Assembly (NCBI RefSeq): GCF_946479965.1
Contig: NZ_CAMLHX010000020.1
Coordinates: 1 to 64,000 of the forward strand
Length of the DNA stretch: 64,000 nt
Reading direction: 5' to 3'
DNA from: an uncultured Mucilaginibacter sp.
Lineage (GTDB): Bacteria; Bacteroidota; Bacteroidia; Sphingobacteriales; Sphingobacteriaceae
The translations under genes were made by a program, and so were the position numbers. Under the pieces are notes generated by a model. It was not told where the DNA came from, did no database searches, and saw only the letters and a list, made by a program, of their open reading frames with translations. This document shows positions 1-10,803 of the stretch, in pieces. Every line of letters begins with the position of its first letter. Positions within the stretch are counted from its first letter, which is position 1.

Positions 1-4
1 ATTA

Positions 5-1642
<1,638 letters not shown>

Positions 1643-2926
1643 CTAATACTTTCCTACTATCACCTTATAAAAATCCTCAAAATTCAAATACTGCTTAGCC
1701 AGTTTTTGCAATTTATCAGCAGTAATAGTCTTTACCGTTTCGGCATAACGGTCATAATATTCATAACCCACGCCGGAGAAATAAACATTCTTGAACTTAT
1801 CGGCATGAGAGAACACGTTTTCTAAACTACCTAACAGTGATCCCAACATATAATTTTGCACCAAGGATATTTCTTCCTGCGGGATGAGATCGCTTTTTAA
1901 CAAGTTTACTTCCTTCTCAATTTCAGCAACAGCATCGCGACAAACATCAGCGCCAACTTCGGTAGCAATAAAGAACGCAGCGCAATGTTTTAACGAGCTC
2001 ATGCCCGAGCCAATACCGTAGGTGTAACCTTTTTCCTCACGGATGTTGGTCATTAGGCGCGAACCAAAATAGCCGCCCAAAACCGTGTTCAGCACTTGCA
2101 TAGCCGAAAAATCGGGATGGTCGCGTTTGATGAATGGCATACCAATGCGTATTGCCGATTGTAACGCGTCGGGTTTTTCAATAAAATAGAACTTTTCGGT
2201 GGCAGCCGAAACTTCCGGCTGAGTGGTAACAGCCGCATCAGTAGCATTTTCCCAATCACCTCCAAAAACCGAGGTAAGCTGCTGTAAAGTAGCATCATCT
2301 ATCTTGCCGGCCACAATAAGCGCACAGTTGGCCGGCTGATACATTTGTTTAAAATGCGTCAACAGATCATCTCTGCGTAAAGTATTGTATTCTTCCGGCT
2401 CGGCAGCCATCCCGTATAAAGTATCCCCATATACCGCCTTATTAAACGCACGGCGCGCAACCACATCATTTTTTTGCAGGTTTACCTGCAGTTTCTGCTG
2501 CTGATTGCGGATATAAGTATCTAATTCTTTGTCAGGGAAAATAGAATCGGTCAATACATCTTTAACTATAGGCAAAACATCTTTAAGGTGTTTGTTCAGA
2601 CTGTGCAATGTTACCTGCGAATGGTCAAATCCATACTCTGTTGAAAAGAAAGCACCGTAAAAATCTATTTTATCGGCCATCTCTGCAGCGGTTAAGCTGT
2701 TTGTTCCATCCGTAAGCATGGTGTTTACAGCCATGTTTAGCAGCGGTTTCACAAGATCAAACCTTAGGTTACCAAATATCCACTCTATACGCACCAACTC
2801 TTGATCACCGGAGTTGAAGCAAAACAAGTCGCAGCCGTTAGGTAATTTTGTATGCTCCGGCTTTATTAAATTTATATTTTCAATCGCCTTAAAATCAGGT
2901 GCGATACTTCTATTTAATGTTGTCAT
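1643..2926 (-). CDS. M16 family peptidase-like protein, non-catalytic subunit
   Basis: A 427-residue M16 (insulinase/pitrilysin) family protein. It has the family fold signature near the C-terminal half, REEKGYTYGIGSG, which contacts substrate. It lacks the HxxEH zinc motif in the N-terminal domain. Known M16B enzymes work as heterodimers of one zinc-binding and one zinc-free subunit, so this is probably the zinc-free partner of the gene just upstream at 2938–4182. The gap is 11 bases and the strand is the same, so the two are very likely co-transcribed and co-assembled. There is no obvious signal peptide, so a cytoplasmic location is more likely than periplasmic. Its stop codon touches the inverted-word element. 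Confidence 0.9.
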   Translation of the reverse strand: MTTLNRSIAPDFKAIENINLIKPEHTKLPNGCDLFCFNSGDQELVRIEWIFGNLRFDLVKPLLNMAVNTMLTDGTNSLTAAEMADKIDFYGAFFSTEYGFDHSQVTLHSLNKHLKDVLPIVKDVLTDSIFPDKELDTYIRNQQQKLQVNLQKNDVVARRAFNKAVYGDTLYGMAAEPEEYNTLRRDDLLTHFKQMYQPANCALIVAGKIDDATLQQLTSVFGGDWENATDAAVTTQPEVSAATEKFYFIEKPDALQSAIRIGMPFIKRDHPDFSAMQVLNTVLGGYFGSRLMTNIREEKGYTYGIGSGMSSLKHCAAFFIATEVGADVCRDAVAEIEKEVNLLKSDLIPQEEISLVQNYMLGSLLGSLENVFSHADKFKNVYFSGVGYEYYDRYAETVKTITADKLQKLAKQYLNFEDFYKVIVGKY

Positions 2927-2937
2927 TGGTCAGTGGT

Positions 2938-4182
2938 TTATTCAGCTGTTTCAGCGTAGTAAATTAGTGTAGAAGAATTATCCTTTCTGAACAATTTATT
3001 GGCCTGTTCTTTTATCTGGGCCGCAGTAACTGCCAAAAATTTACTTGTTTCGCTATTCAAATCTTCGGCATCGCCTAACAACTCAAAATAAGCCAGGTTC
3101 ATTGCTTTATCCAGTAATGACATTTCAGAGAACACCATGGTCGATTCCATTTTGTTCTTCACTTTGTCCAGTTCATCGGCAGGTACTTCTTCATTTTTTA
3201 ATTTTTCAATCTCTTGCCATATTGCAGCTTCGGCATCTTCTACGGCTACACCCGTAAGCGGTTTGCCTTCAATTACAAACATGCCTTTATCCAAACTACC
3301 GGTAAGGTAGGCATGTATCTCGCTAAATAATTGCTGATCCTTAACCAATGCCTTGTACAAACGTGAAGATTTTCCACGCGACAAAATATCACCCAGCAAC
3401 TCAACAGCATGAAATGCCTCATCCCTGCGGCCCGGCATCTGCAATGCTATATAAACATCGTTCAAAGGCACTTTAGCTGTAACATTATCCCGACGCTCCT
3501 CGTGCTGTTCGGGTTCCTGTACCAAATTACGGTTGTATTTTTCACCTGTTGGTATTGGCCCAAACCATTTTTCGGCCATCAGCTTAACATCTTGTGTTTT
3601 TATATTGCCACCCACTACCATTATAGCGTTTTGTGGGTTGTAGTGTTTTTTGAAGAAAGCCTTTACATCCTCCATGCTTGCCTCGGCAATATGCTCAATG
3701 GTTTTGCCTATCGTGTCCCAACGGTAAGAATGCTCCTTGTAAACCATTGGGCGCAGGCGCAGCCAAACATCGCCGTAAGGCTGATTTAGATAGCGTTGCT
3801 TAAATTCTTCTATCACCACGTTGCGCTGCACCTCAAGACTTTTCTCGCTAAAAGCAAGGCTAAGCATGCGGTCGCTTTCCAACCAGAACGCAGTTTCTAA
3901 ATTAGTGGCAGGCAGGGTTATGTAGTAATTGGTAATATCATTACTGGTAAAGGCATTATTCTCGCCCCCTACTCTTTGCAAAGGCTCATCATAGTTGGGG
4001 ACATTCACCGAGCCGCCGAACATTAAATGCTCAAACAAATGCGCAAAACCCGTACGTTCCGGATCCTCATCGCGCGAGCCAACATCATAAAGTATGTTCA
4101 GCACCGCCATGGGCGTTGTATTATCTTCGTGCACAATAACCCGCAGGCCGTTGCTCAGTGTAAATCGGTTGAATTTAACCAT
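2938..4182 (-). CDS. M16 family zinc metallopeptidase, catalytic subunit
   Basis: A 414-residue zinc peptidase of the M16B type. The HxxEH motif is visible as HLFEH at residues 48–52, giving two zinc-binding His residues and the general-base Glu51. The second zinc-binding Glu lies in the VIEEFKQRY segment about 75 residues later. N- and C-terminal M16 half-domains are both present. No signal peptide is seen. The next gene downstream (1643–2926) encodes the matching zinc-free subunit. The substrate cannot be told from sequence; M16B enzymes cut short unfolded peptides or processing intermediates. Confidence 0.95.
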   Translation of the reverse strand: MVKFNRFTLSNGLRVIVHEDNTTPMAVLNILYDVGSRDEDPERTGFAHLFEHLMFGGSVNVPNYDEPLQRVGGENNAFTSNDITNYYITLPATNLETAFWLESDRMLSLAFSEKSLEVQRNVVIEEFKQRYLNQPYGDVWLRLRPMVYKEHSYRWDTIGKTIEHIAEASMEDVKAFFKKHYNPQNAIMVVGGNIKTQDVKLMAEKWFGPIPTGEKYNRNLVQEPEQHEERRDNVTAKVPLNDVYIALQMPGRRDEAFHAVELLGDILSRGKSSRLYKALVKDQQLFSEIHAYLTGSLDKGMFVIEGKPLTGVAVEDAEAAIWQEIEKLKNEEVPADELDKVKNKMESTMVFSEMSLLDKAMNLAYFELLGDAEDLNSETSKFLAVTAAQIKEQANKLFRKDNSSTLIYYAETAE

Positions 4183-4287
4183 GTATCAATAAATATTATA
4201 ATAGCAGTTGGCAAATGTATAATTTTAGATAATGCACCTAACCGTTTTTACTTAATTTTTAAATTAGCCTGTAATACTACCCAAAGA

Positions 4288-4839
4288 ATGGACCAAACCG
4301 AACTGATAAAACAAATAACCAATAACATTGGCAAAGTGAAAGTGCTTGGTCTGAGCAAAATATTACACGAGAACCGCTTTAACCTGCGCGACCTGATAGC
4401 GGTTACCTTCCATCATGACAAAGATGTTGCTTTTAGGGCTACCTGGTTATTGGAGAATGTTTTTTTAGATAATCCGGAAGTTTATCTGCCCGAGTTAGAA
4501 TATCTGTTAAGCGGTATTACAAGAGTAAAGCACCCCGGTCCGCAGCGGCATTATGCTAAAATAGTGATGCACATAACAGAGCCATCGGCACCGCAAATTA
4601 TAAAAGATAAAGTACAGCAATTAGACATGGAACCCGTTGTTGAACAACTGTTTGAATGGATGATAACATCCAAAGTTAAAATTGCCGTAAAAGCTTTCGC
4701 CGCCGAAGCGTTGTTTAATATGAAAGACAGGTACCCTTGGGTAAAGGATGAACTTCCCCAACAACTTCAGTTTTTAATGCGCGATGGTACAGCTGCTATA
4801 CAGGTTAAGGGAAAAAAGCTATTACAACAACTGGGCTAA
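4288..4839 (+). CDS. Conserved hypothetical helical (HEAT-like) protein
   Basis: A 183-residue protein that I do not recognise as a named family. It appears almost entirely alpha-helical, with repeated hydrophobic helix pairs resembling HEAT repeats, and has no signal peptide or membrane segment. The reading frame is open upstream to 4027, but that part lies antisense to the M16 peptidase. The ATG at 4288 (MDQTELIKQ) follows the divergent intergenic region and is the plausible start. The truncated hemoglobin gene follows 70 bases downstream on the same strand, but nothing links their functions. Confidence 0.7.
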   Translation: MDQTELIKQITNNIGKVKVLGLSKILHENRFNLRDLIAVTFHHDKDVAFRATWLLENVFLDNPEVYLPELEYLLSGITRVKHPGPQRHYAKIVMHITEPSAPQIIKDKVQQLDMEPVVEQLFEWMITSKVKIAVKAFAAEALFNMKDRYPWVKDELPQQLQFLMRDGTAAIQVKGKKLLQQLG

Positions 4840-4909
4840 ATTAAATGGCGAAAGCAAGACAATATCGCGCCTTGTTTGCTGTAATTTTGCCTTTAATAAA
4901 GTTGAGGCG

Positions 4910-5296
4910 ATGAAAAACGACATAGCAAGTCTGGATGATATAAAATTATTGGTTGACACCTTTTACGGAAAGGTGCAGAGTGATACACTAATAGGGCCTA
5001 TTTTCAACAGCGTAATAAAAGATTGGCAGCCTCACCTGGCGAAAATGTATACATTCTGGCAAACTGTTTTGCTGCAGGAGCACACCTATTTTGGCAGCCC
5101 ATTTCCGCCGCATGCTAAACTGCCCGTGAGTGCCGAGCATTTTGAGCGCTGGTTATCGCTTTGGAGAGCTACTGTTGATAGTTTTTTTGAAGGACCAAAA
5201 GCCGACGATGCTAAATGGCGCGGGCAAGCCATGGCTGATATGTTTATGGCTAAGATCGAGTATTTCCGGGAACGCAATACCAAACCTTTGATATAA
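4910..5296 (+). CDS. Group III truncated hemoglobin
   Basis: A 128-residue single-domain globin. The segment FPPHAKLPVSAEHFERWL is typical of group III truncated hemoglobins and contains the proximal heme-ligand His; FYGKVQSD and FWQTVLLQ are the other recognisable helices. Proteins of this group bind O2 or NO, with physiological roles poorly known. The frame extends upstream to 4784 and overlaps the preceding gene, but the ATG at 4910 after GTTGAGGCG gives the family-length N-terminus (MKNDIASLDD). Confidence 0.9.
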   Translation: MKNDIASLDDIKLLVDTFYGKVQSDTLIGPIFNSVIKDWQPHLAKMYTFWQTVLLQEHTYFGSPFPPHAKLPVSAEHFERWLSLWRATVDSFFEGPKADDAKWRGQAMADMFMAKIEYFRERNTKPLI

Positions 5297-5581
5297 AAAT
5301 CAAACAGTTAATACTACATCGTTTTCATTGATTTCCTGTAACATTTAGGCGATATTCTGCAGTAATGCGCCCTTTTCTGATTTCTTTGTTATAAGCTAAT
5401 TAATACATTAGGGAGAGCTAAATTTTAGCCCCACTTAGTATATTTAAGCCAGCTAATTATACCAATTACCTAAAGCCACCAGGTTTGCTATTTTTTGTTT
5501 TCAGAAAGGTGTTTTTTGATGCCTTTTTTTGGCGTTCAGGTAACTGGTACTTGCGATGAAACCCGTTATACAAATCAACAT
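5297..5581. other. Intergenic stretch without a recognised feature
   Basis: These 285 bases separate the hemoglobin gene from the PQQ dehydrogenase. The open frame of the latter extends back to 5495, but the codons before 5582 show no signal peptide logic. No clear promoter or terminator hairpin was found by eye. Confidence 0.4.
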
Positions 5582-7912
5582 ATGAATTCAAATTTTTACA
5601 AAAAAGCATCCCGCCGAACGTGGAGAAAGATCGGTCTGGCTGCGCTTGTGGCTACGGTGGTCGTCGTGGGTTGTATGTCGCGCAAGGATGCCATGATGAA
5701 AACTATAAGCGGTATTGTCCCTTTTAAAACCTGGACAACTTATGGCGGCAGCGCCGATATGTCAAGGTATACGGAGCTGGAACAGATCAACAAAAAAAAT
5801 GTAAACCAGTTGGAGGTAGCCTGGCACTATCCAACTATGGATAACACCGCATACACCTTTAATCCTATCGTTATAGATACCATCATGTACCTGATGGGGA
5901 AAAACAACTCCCTGATAGCCGTAAATGCTGTTAATGGCAAAGATATCTGGATACACGCTAACTTAGCCGGTATCACCCGTAAAGGACTAAACTACTGGGA
6001 AAGCAAGGACCGCAAAGACCGCCGCCTTATCTTCTCATTAAACAACACCTTGCAGGAGATTGACGCGCTTACCGGCAAATCTATCCTCAGCTTTGGCAAT
6101 AATGGTTATATCTCCTTAAAAAACGATTTGAACCGCGATCCGGAAAGTGTGGGGCGCGGCGCTTCGGGTACACCGGGGCAGCTATTTGACGATATTATAA
6201 TTTTAGGGTCGGCACCGGGCGAAGGGCTATTTTCTGCACCGGGCCATATCAGGGCTTATAACGTGATTACAGGCAAGCTTGCCTGGGTGTTTCATACCAT
6301 CCCCGAACCCGGTGAATTTGGTTACGAAACTTGGCCTAAAGATGCTTACAAATACATCGGCGGCGTTAATTGCTGGGGAGAAATGTCAACCGACACAAAA
6401 CGTGGCATCGTTTACATACCACTTGGCTCGCCTACCTACGATTATTACGGTGCCGACAGGATTGGCGCTAACCTGTTTAGCGATTGTATATTGGCTTTAG
6501 ATGCCCGTACAGGGAAGCGTTTGTGGCATTACCAAACCGTGCATCATGATATTTGGGATTACGATATCACCGCGGCCCCTCAGCTAATTACTGTAGATAA
6601 AAACGGCAAAAGCGTTGATGCCGTTGCAATTGCAACCAAACAAGGCTTTTTATACGTGTTTGATCGCGTAACCGGCGAACCTCTCTTCCCGATAGAAGAG
6701 CGCCCTGTGCCAAAAAGCGAAGTAGCCGGCGAGCAGTCCTGGCCAACTCAGCCCCACTCTACTTTACCTCCGTTCACCAAACAAATAGTAACCGTGGCGG
6801 ACCTGAATCCGTATTGGAGCCCGGGCCATGCGGATACCATGAAACGCAGGGTTGCCGCCGCTAAATCAGGCTTATTTTTGCCATTATCAGATAAATATGA
6901 GGTTATAGCCATGCCGGGTGCGGTTGGTGGTGCCAACTGGGGTAATACGGCTTCTAATCCTAAAAAAGGAATTGTTTACGTAGCGTCCATGAATCATGGC
7001 TCTATCTATAAATTAACTAAAACTCCGTCGCGTAATACGCCTATGTCTGCAGCAGCCATGTCGGCCGCGCAAACTGCTTATGTGCAAAATTGCCAGTCGT
7101 GCCATGGGGCTAACCGTGAGGGTGCTGTTGGCCCGCCGATAAACAATATCGCAGCGCGCATCAATCTTGATGCCTTTAAAACGCTGATAGCTACAGGTAA
7201 GGGTCAAATGCCGCCTTTCGCGCATATTGATGAAACCACTTTAACAGGTATTTACCGCTTCGTTACAGGGGCTGCAGCTGGCGGCCCACCGGCGGGTGGA
7301 CCAGGCAGAGGCGGATTCGGGGGACCTGCAAGGGTTACCACACCCCCTACAGGTCCTGTTGTAGCAACCGGCGGCGCGCCTGATGCTGTAGGGTTCAACG
7401 CGCAAAGGTCAGCCAAAATAATGACAGATTATCCCGAAGGTGTTCCAAATTACGACCGATATACTACTCCTTACGGCTTATCCAACTCAGATTTGGTAAG
7501 TCCCCCGTGGTCAACTATTACCGCATATGACCTCAACAAAGGCCTTGTGTTATGGAAAAAACCGATCGGTCAGGATGGGCGCATTCCGTTAAAAACCGGA
7601 CAGGAAGAAATGGGCATCCCTATCGGTACGGAACATAGAAGCATGTTGGTAACATCAACAGGTATACTGTTTGCAACCGCACGGGGTGGCGACTTATATG
7701 CTTTTGATGCAGAAAACGGCAAGCTGCTTTGGAGATACCGTTTACCTAAGGACTCCGAGGGCGGTATGACGACCTACCAGGTTAACGGAAAGCAGTATTT
7801 GGTGGTTCCGGCTATGGCAGCATTTAGTATTGAGGCAGGTGCCCGCGCTAAAATACCCGGGCTTTACCCGCCAGGTTATCTGGTATTTGCATTACCTGAC
7901 AAAAAGAAATAA
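5582..7912 (+). CDS. PQQ-dependent dehydrogenase (quinoprotein) with inserted cytochrome c domain, lipoprotein
   Basis: A 776-residue periplasmic quinoprotein alcohol or sugar dehydrogenase. Starting at 5582 gives a lipoprotein signal ending in VVVGC (Cys31), which supports this start over upstream ones. An eight-bladed PQQ propeller follows, with recognisable GSPTYDYYGADR, LDARTGKRLWHYQ and HHDIWDYD segments. A class I cytochrome c is inserted near the end: CQSCH at residues 504–508 and a candidate Met ligand in GQMPPF at 543. After it comes a Gly/Pro-rich linker (about 563–590), then the last propeller blades. Electrons would pass from substrate via PQQ to the heme. The substrate is unknown. 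The DUF1080/VCBS gene 55 bases downstream is probably co-transcribed. Confidence 0.92.
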   Translation: MNSNFYKKASRRTWRKIGLAALVATVVVVGCMSRKDAMMKTISGIVPFKTWTTYGGSADMSRYTELEQINKKNVNQLEVAWHYPTMDNTAYTFNPIVIDTIMYLMGKNNSLIAVNAVNGKDIWIHANLAGITRKGLNYWESKDRKDRRLIFSLNNTLQEIDALTGKSILSFGNNGYISLKNDLNRDPESVGRGASGTPGQLFDDIIILGSAPGEGLFSAPGHIRAYNVITGKLAWVFHTIPEPGEFGYETWPKDAYKYIGGVNCWGEMSTDTKRGIVYIPLGSPTYDYYGADRIGANLFSDCILALDARTGKRLWHYQTVHHDIWDYDITAAPQLITVDKNGKSVDAVAIATKQGFLYVFDRVTGEPLFPIEERPVPKSEVAGEQSWPTQPHSTLPPFTKQIVTVADLNPYWSPGHADTMKRRVAAAKSGLFLPLSDKYEVIAMPGAVGGANWGNTASNPKKGIVYVASMNHGSIYKLTKTPSRNTPMSAAAMSAAQTAYVQNCQSCHGANREGAVGPPINNIAARINLDAFKTLIATGKGQMPPFAHIDETTLTGIYRFVTGAAAGGPPAGGPGRGGFGGPARVTTPPTGPVVATGGAPDAVGFNAQRSAKIMTDYPEGVPNYDRYTTPYGLSNSDLVSPPWSTITAYDLNKGLVLWKKPIGQDGRIPLKTGQEEMGIPIGTEHRSMLVTSTGILFATARGGDLYAFDAENGKLLWRYRLPKDSEGGMTTYQVNGKQYLVVPAMAAFSIEAGARAKIPGLYPPGYLVFALPDKKK

Positions 7913-7967
7913 ATTGCTTAACCAATTGAAGAAAAACAGCCAATTACACAATCTAAATAGAGAAAAA

Positions 7968-9923
7968 ATGAAACGTACTATTTCAACCCTACTGTTAGCC
8001 GGCCTGGCTGCGTTTTCGTACGGACAGGATTCTAACGGTGACTTTAACGGCAGGAGCGTAAGCCTGAAACCCGATTACGTCTTTAAAGGCTCGGCCCTTA
8101 CCGGGTGGCACACCTTAGGCAACGCTACCTGGCAGGCCAATAATGGCATTATCACGGCAAAGGCGAACGGTACGGGTTATCTGATATCCGACAAGTCTTT
8201 TCAGGATGTGGCAATCCGTACGCTGTATAAGCCCGATGCAAACACAGAGGTTGGATTTATATTCCGTTTAGAAAAAACTGCCGATGGTATGCAAGGCCTC
8301 CTTGTCTCGTCAAAAGGAAGTGAAACGGGATCATACAAAATAAAACTGGATGCGCAGGGCAAAGAAACAAGCCGTGAAAAATTGCGTAATGTAAACGGTA
8401 TTATTCGCCAGGCTCCGGTGGTTGATCCAAACGCACCAGCCAGAGGCCTGGGTGGTGGCCCTCGTCCGGGAGGCTTTGGTGCCGGCGGGGCTGCCCCAAC
8501 AGTTCAGTTACCTTTAACCCGCCCAAATACAGCAGTAAAACCAGGCGAATGGAATCAGTTTGAAGATATAGTTGATCTTGATGTAATGCGCGCTTTCTTT
8601 AACGATGGCGGCGAAAATATGACGGCGACAGAAGAGGCCAACGGTTTTGGCTCAATAGCATTAATGGTTAACGGTACCGGCGAAGTGCAGTTTAGCGAAT
8701 TGGCTTATAATGATGCAGCTATTAAAAAACTGGATAACGAGCAAAGTTCAGCACGGTTTAAAGTTCAGCACATACAGGATATGTATTACTCGTGGGCAGC
8801 AGGCGCAGCTGATTTTAACCGCGACGGGTTTATGGATGTGGTTGCAGGACCAATAATTTATTTCGGACCGGATTTTAAAAAATCGCGCGAAATTGAATTT
8901 GCATCATCAGTAAGCCCTTCAAAAAACTTTACCGCTTACAATTGTCAGTATACTTATGATTTTAACGGTGATGGCTGGCCTGATGTATTAACAGGTCCTT
9001 CAACAAGTTCTTTATTTATCAACCCTAAAGGCGAATCTCGCCGTTGGGCTAAATATACTGTTGTACCGGGCGTACAATCAGAGTCCACCATATTCAGAGA
9101 TATTGACGGCGACGGCAAACCTGAATTGATTTACGGTGGCGGCGGCCAGATGAAGTTTGCCAAACCTGATCCCGCTGATCCAACAAAACCATGGATCCAA
9201 ACTATTATATCTGAGCGCGGCACATCTTCCCAACATGGTGTTGGCGTTGGCGACATCAATGGCGATGGATTATTAGACGTACTGAATGCGAATGGCTGGT
9301 TTGAACATCCAAAAAATTACGATGGCAAAATGATGTGGGAGTACCATCCGCAGGCATTTGGCCGCTACGGTAAACGTGGTTCGCTCTTCGGCGGCTCTTC
9401 TATGGGTGTTTATGATGTTAACGGTGATAAATTGAATGATGTTGTAGCCAGTCTTAATGCCCATGGTTTTGGCCTGGCCTGGTTTGAGCAAAAACGTGAT
9501 GCTGCCGGTAAAATATCATTTGTAAGACATATGATAGCCGACGATTATTCAACAAAGAACGCGGGCGACGTAACCTTCTCTGAAGCGCATGGTGCCGCCT
9601 TTGCTGATATAGATGGCGATGGCCTTACTGATTTTATCACAGGTAAACGTTATTACAGCCACCTGGATACATACTTAGATCCTGATCCATATAGCGCGCC
9701 GGTTGTTTACATTTACAAAACTGTACGCGACCCTAAAGCACCGGGTGGTGCCAGGTTTGTTCCTGAACTGGTGCACAACCGTTCGGGCGTGGGATCAGAT
9801 GTTTTGGCAACGGATCTTAACAAAGACGGCGCAATTGACATTGTTACCGCAACCAATCGTGGCGTATTTATTTACTGGAACACCCCAAAAGGCGGAACTA
9901 AAGCAACCGCAGCTAAAAAGTAA
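7968..9923 (+). CDS. Secreted DUF1080 (keto-glycoside hydrolase-like) plus FG-GAP/VCBS propeller protein
   Basis: A 651-residue secreted protein. The ATG at 7968 gives a clean signal peptide (MKRTISTLLLAGLAAFSYGQ); upstream frame overlap with the previous gene is ignored. Residues about 30–230 form a DUF1080 (LamG-like, 3-keto-disaccharide hydrolase) domain, interrupted by a Gly/Pro-rich stretch at about 160–178. From about residue 280 on, seven FG-GAP/VCBS-type calcium loops are visible (for example DFNRDGFMD, DFNGDGWPD, DIDGDGKPE, DINGDGLLD, DIDGDGLTD), consistent with a seven-bladed propeller. The pairing with a PQQ dehydrogenase suggests oxidised-sugar metabolism outside the cytoplasm; that is inference. 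Confidence 0.88.
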   Translation: MKRTISTLLLAGLAAFSYGQDSNGDFNGRSVSLKPDYVFKGSALTGWHTLGNATWQANNGIITAKANGTGYLISDKSFQDVAIRTLYKPDANTEVGFIFRLEKTADGMQGLLVSSKGSETGSYKIKLDAQGKETSREKLRNVNGIIRQAPVVDPNAPARGLGGGPRPGGFGAGGAAPTVQLPLTRPNTAVKPGEWNQFEDIVDLDVMRAFFNDGGENMTATEEANGFGSIALMVNGTGEVQFSELAYNDAAIKKLDNEQSSARFKVQHIQDMYYSWAAGAADFNRDGFMDVVAGPIIYFGPDFKKSREIEFASSVSPSKNFTAYNCQYTYDFNGDGWPDVLTGPSTSSLFINPKGESRRWAKYTVVPGVQSESTIFRDIDGDGKPELIYGGGGQMKFAKPDPADPTKPWIQTIISERGTSSQHGVGVGDINGDGLLDVLNANGWFEHPKNYDGKMMWEYHPQAFGRYGKRGSLFGGSSMGVYDVNGDKLNDVVASLNAHGFGLAWFEQKRDAAGKISFVRHMIADDYSTKNAGDVTFSEAHGAAFADIDGDGLTDFITGKRYYSHLDTYLDPDPYSAPVVYIYKTVRDPKAPGGARFVPELVHNRSGVGSDVLATDLNKDGAIDIVTATNRGVFIYWNTPKGGTKATAAKK

Positions 9924-9941
9924 TTTCATTTAAATTTCTAA

Positions 9942-9977
9942 GAAAAAGCCTTTCTGAATTATCAGGGAGGCTTTTTC
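9942..9977 (+). terminator. Rho-independent terminator after the DUF1080/VCBS gene
   Basis: GAAAAAGCC pairs with GGCTTTTTC across a short CTGAATTATCAG loop region, with T-rich sequence following. It lies 19 bases after the stop codon. Confidence 0.75.
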
Positions 9978-10068
9978 GGTTTTTTGGGGTATATTGCCTT
10001 AGCTGAAACAGTAACAGACCATAATGGTTAATATAAAAATCGATACGATCTCGGAGGCCATTAAAAAA

Positions 10069-10098
10069 TCCGAAATCGAAAATCCGAAATCCGACATC
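10069..10098. repeat. Single-arm copy of the ATTTCGG/CCGAAAT word repeat
   Basis: These 30 bases match the right arm of the element at 1613–1642 in 28 of 30 positions. No matching left arm is visible here. It ends eight bases before the start codon at 10107, so it occupies the ribosome-binding region of the next gene. Confidence 0.75.
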
Positions 10099-10106
10099 TA
10101 GAAAAC

Positions 10107-10727
10107 ATGCTCATTAAAATATATCCCGAAAATCCCAACGAAAAAACCATTCAGCAGGTAGTGGAAGTATTGCGCCGGGGCGGATTGATCATCTACCCTA
10201 CTGATACCGTTTATGGGCTGGGCTGCGATATTACTAACCACAGGGCCATTGAGCAGATAGCCAAGATCAGAAACATAAAACTGGAAAAAGCCAATTTCTC
10301 GTTTATATGTTATGATCTGAGCCACATATCCGACTATATAAAGCCCATTGATAACACTACCTTCCGTGTTTTAAAAAAAGCGTTGCCGGGGCCATTCACC
10401 TTTATTTTTAATGCCAATAATAACGTACCCAAACTGTTAAGCTCCAACAAAAAAACAGTGGGTATACGTGTGCCCGATAATAACATTGCCCGTTGTATTG
10501 TAAAAGAACTGGGCAACCCTATCCTATCCACATCAATACATGATGATGACGAGGTTATTGAGTACTCAACTGATCCGGAATTGATCTATGAAAAATACCA
10601 GGACCTGGTTGACCTGGTGATAGACGGCGGTTATGGTGATAACATCCCCTCAACTGTTGTTGACTGCACTAGTGGGGACTTTGAGGTTATTCGTGAAGGT
10701 AAGGGTGAGTTGGAGATGTATTTGTAA
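10107..10727 (+). CDS. YciO/YrdC/Sua5 family protein (L-threonylcarbamoyladenylate synthase-like)
   Basis: A 206-residue YrdC-fold protein, the same length as E. coli Yci[12 protein letters not shown] near residue 33 and LPGPFTFIF near 95 are the nucleotide/threonine pocket segments of the family, and VIREGKGE lies at the C-terminus. The family makes the threonylcarbamoyl-AMP used for t6A in tRNA. The N-terminal pattern ([16 protein letters not shown]) is nearer to YciO than to TsaC, and YciO proteins may have a weaker or different role, so no symbol is given. It is monocistronic, with a shared terminator downstream. Confidence 0.85.
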   Translation: MLIKIYPENPNEKTIQQVVEVLRRGGLIIYPTDTVYGLGCDITNHRAIEQIAKIRNIKLEKANFSFICYDLSHISDYIKPIDNTTFRVLKKALPGPFTFIFNANNNVPKLLSSNKKTVGIRVPDNNIARCIVKELGNPILSTSIHDDDEVIEYSTDPELIYEKYQDLVDLVIDGGYGDNIPSTVVDCTSGDFEVIREGKGELEMYL

Positions 10728-10742
10728 GGAGTAACAGATTAA

Positions 10743-10789
10743 TTAACGAACGCTATCCATATTCTTCGACTACGGACAGCGTTCGTTAA
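10743..10789. terminator. Bidirectional terminator between convergent genes
   Basis: TTAACGAACGCT at 10743–10754 pairs perfectly with AGCGTTCGTTAA at 10778–10789. The hairpin lies between the yciO-like gene and the minus-strand DUF1080 gene, with T or A runs on either side, so it can serve both. Confidence 0.8.
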
Positions 10790-10803
10790 AAAACAGTCAC
10801 TAA

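Noticed and set aside
4027..4287. N-terminal extension of the HEAT-like gene
   Set aside because: It is antisense to the M16 peptidase gene and would not have a promoter; the ATG at 4288 is sufficient.
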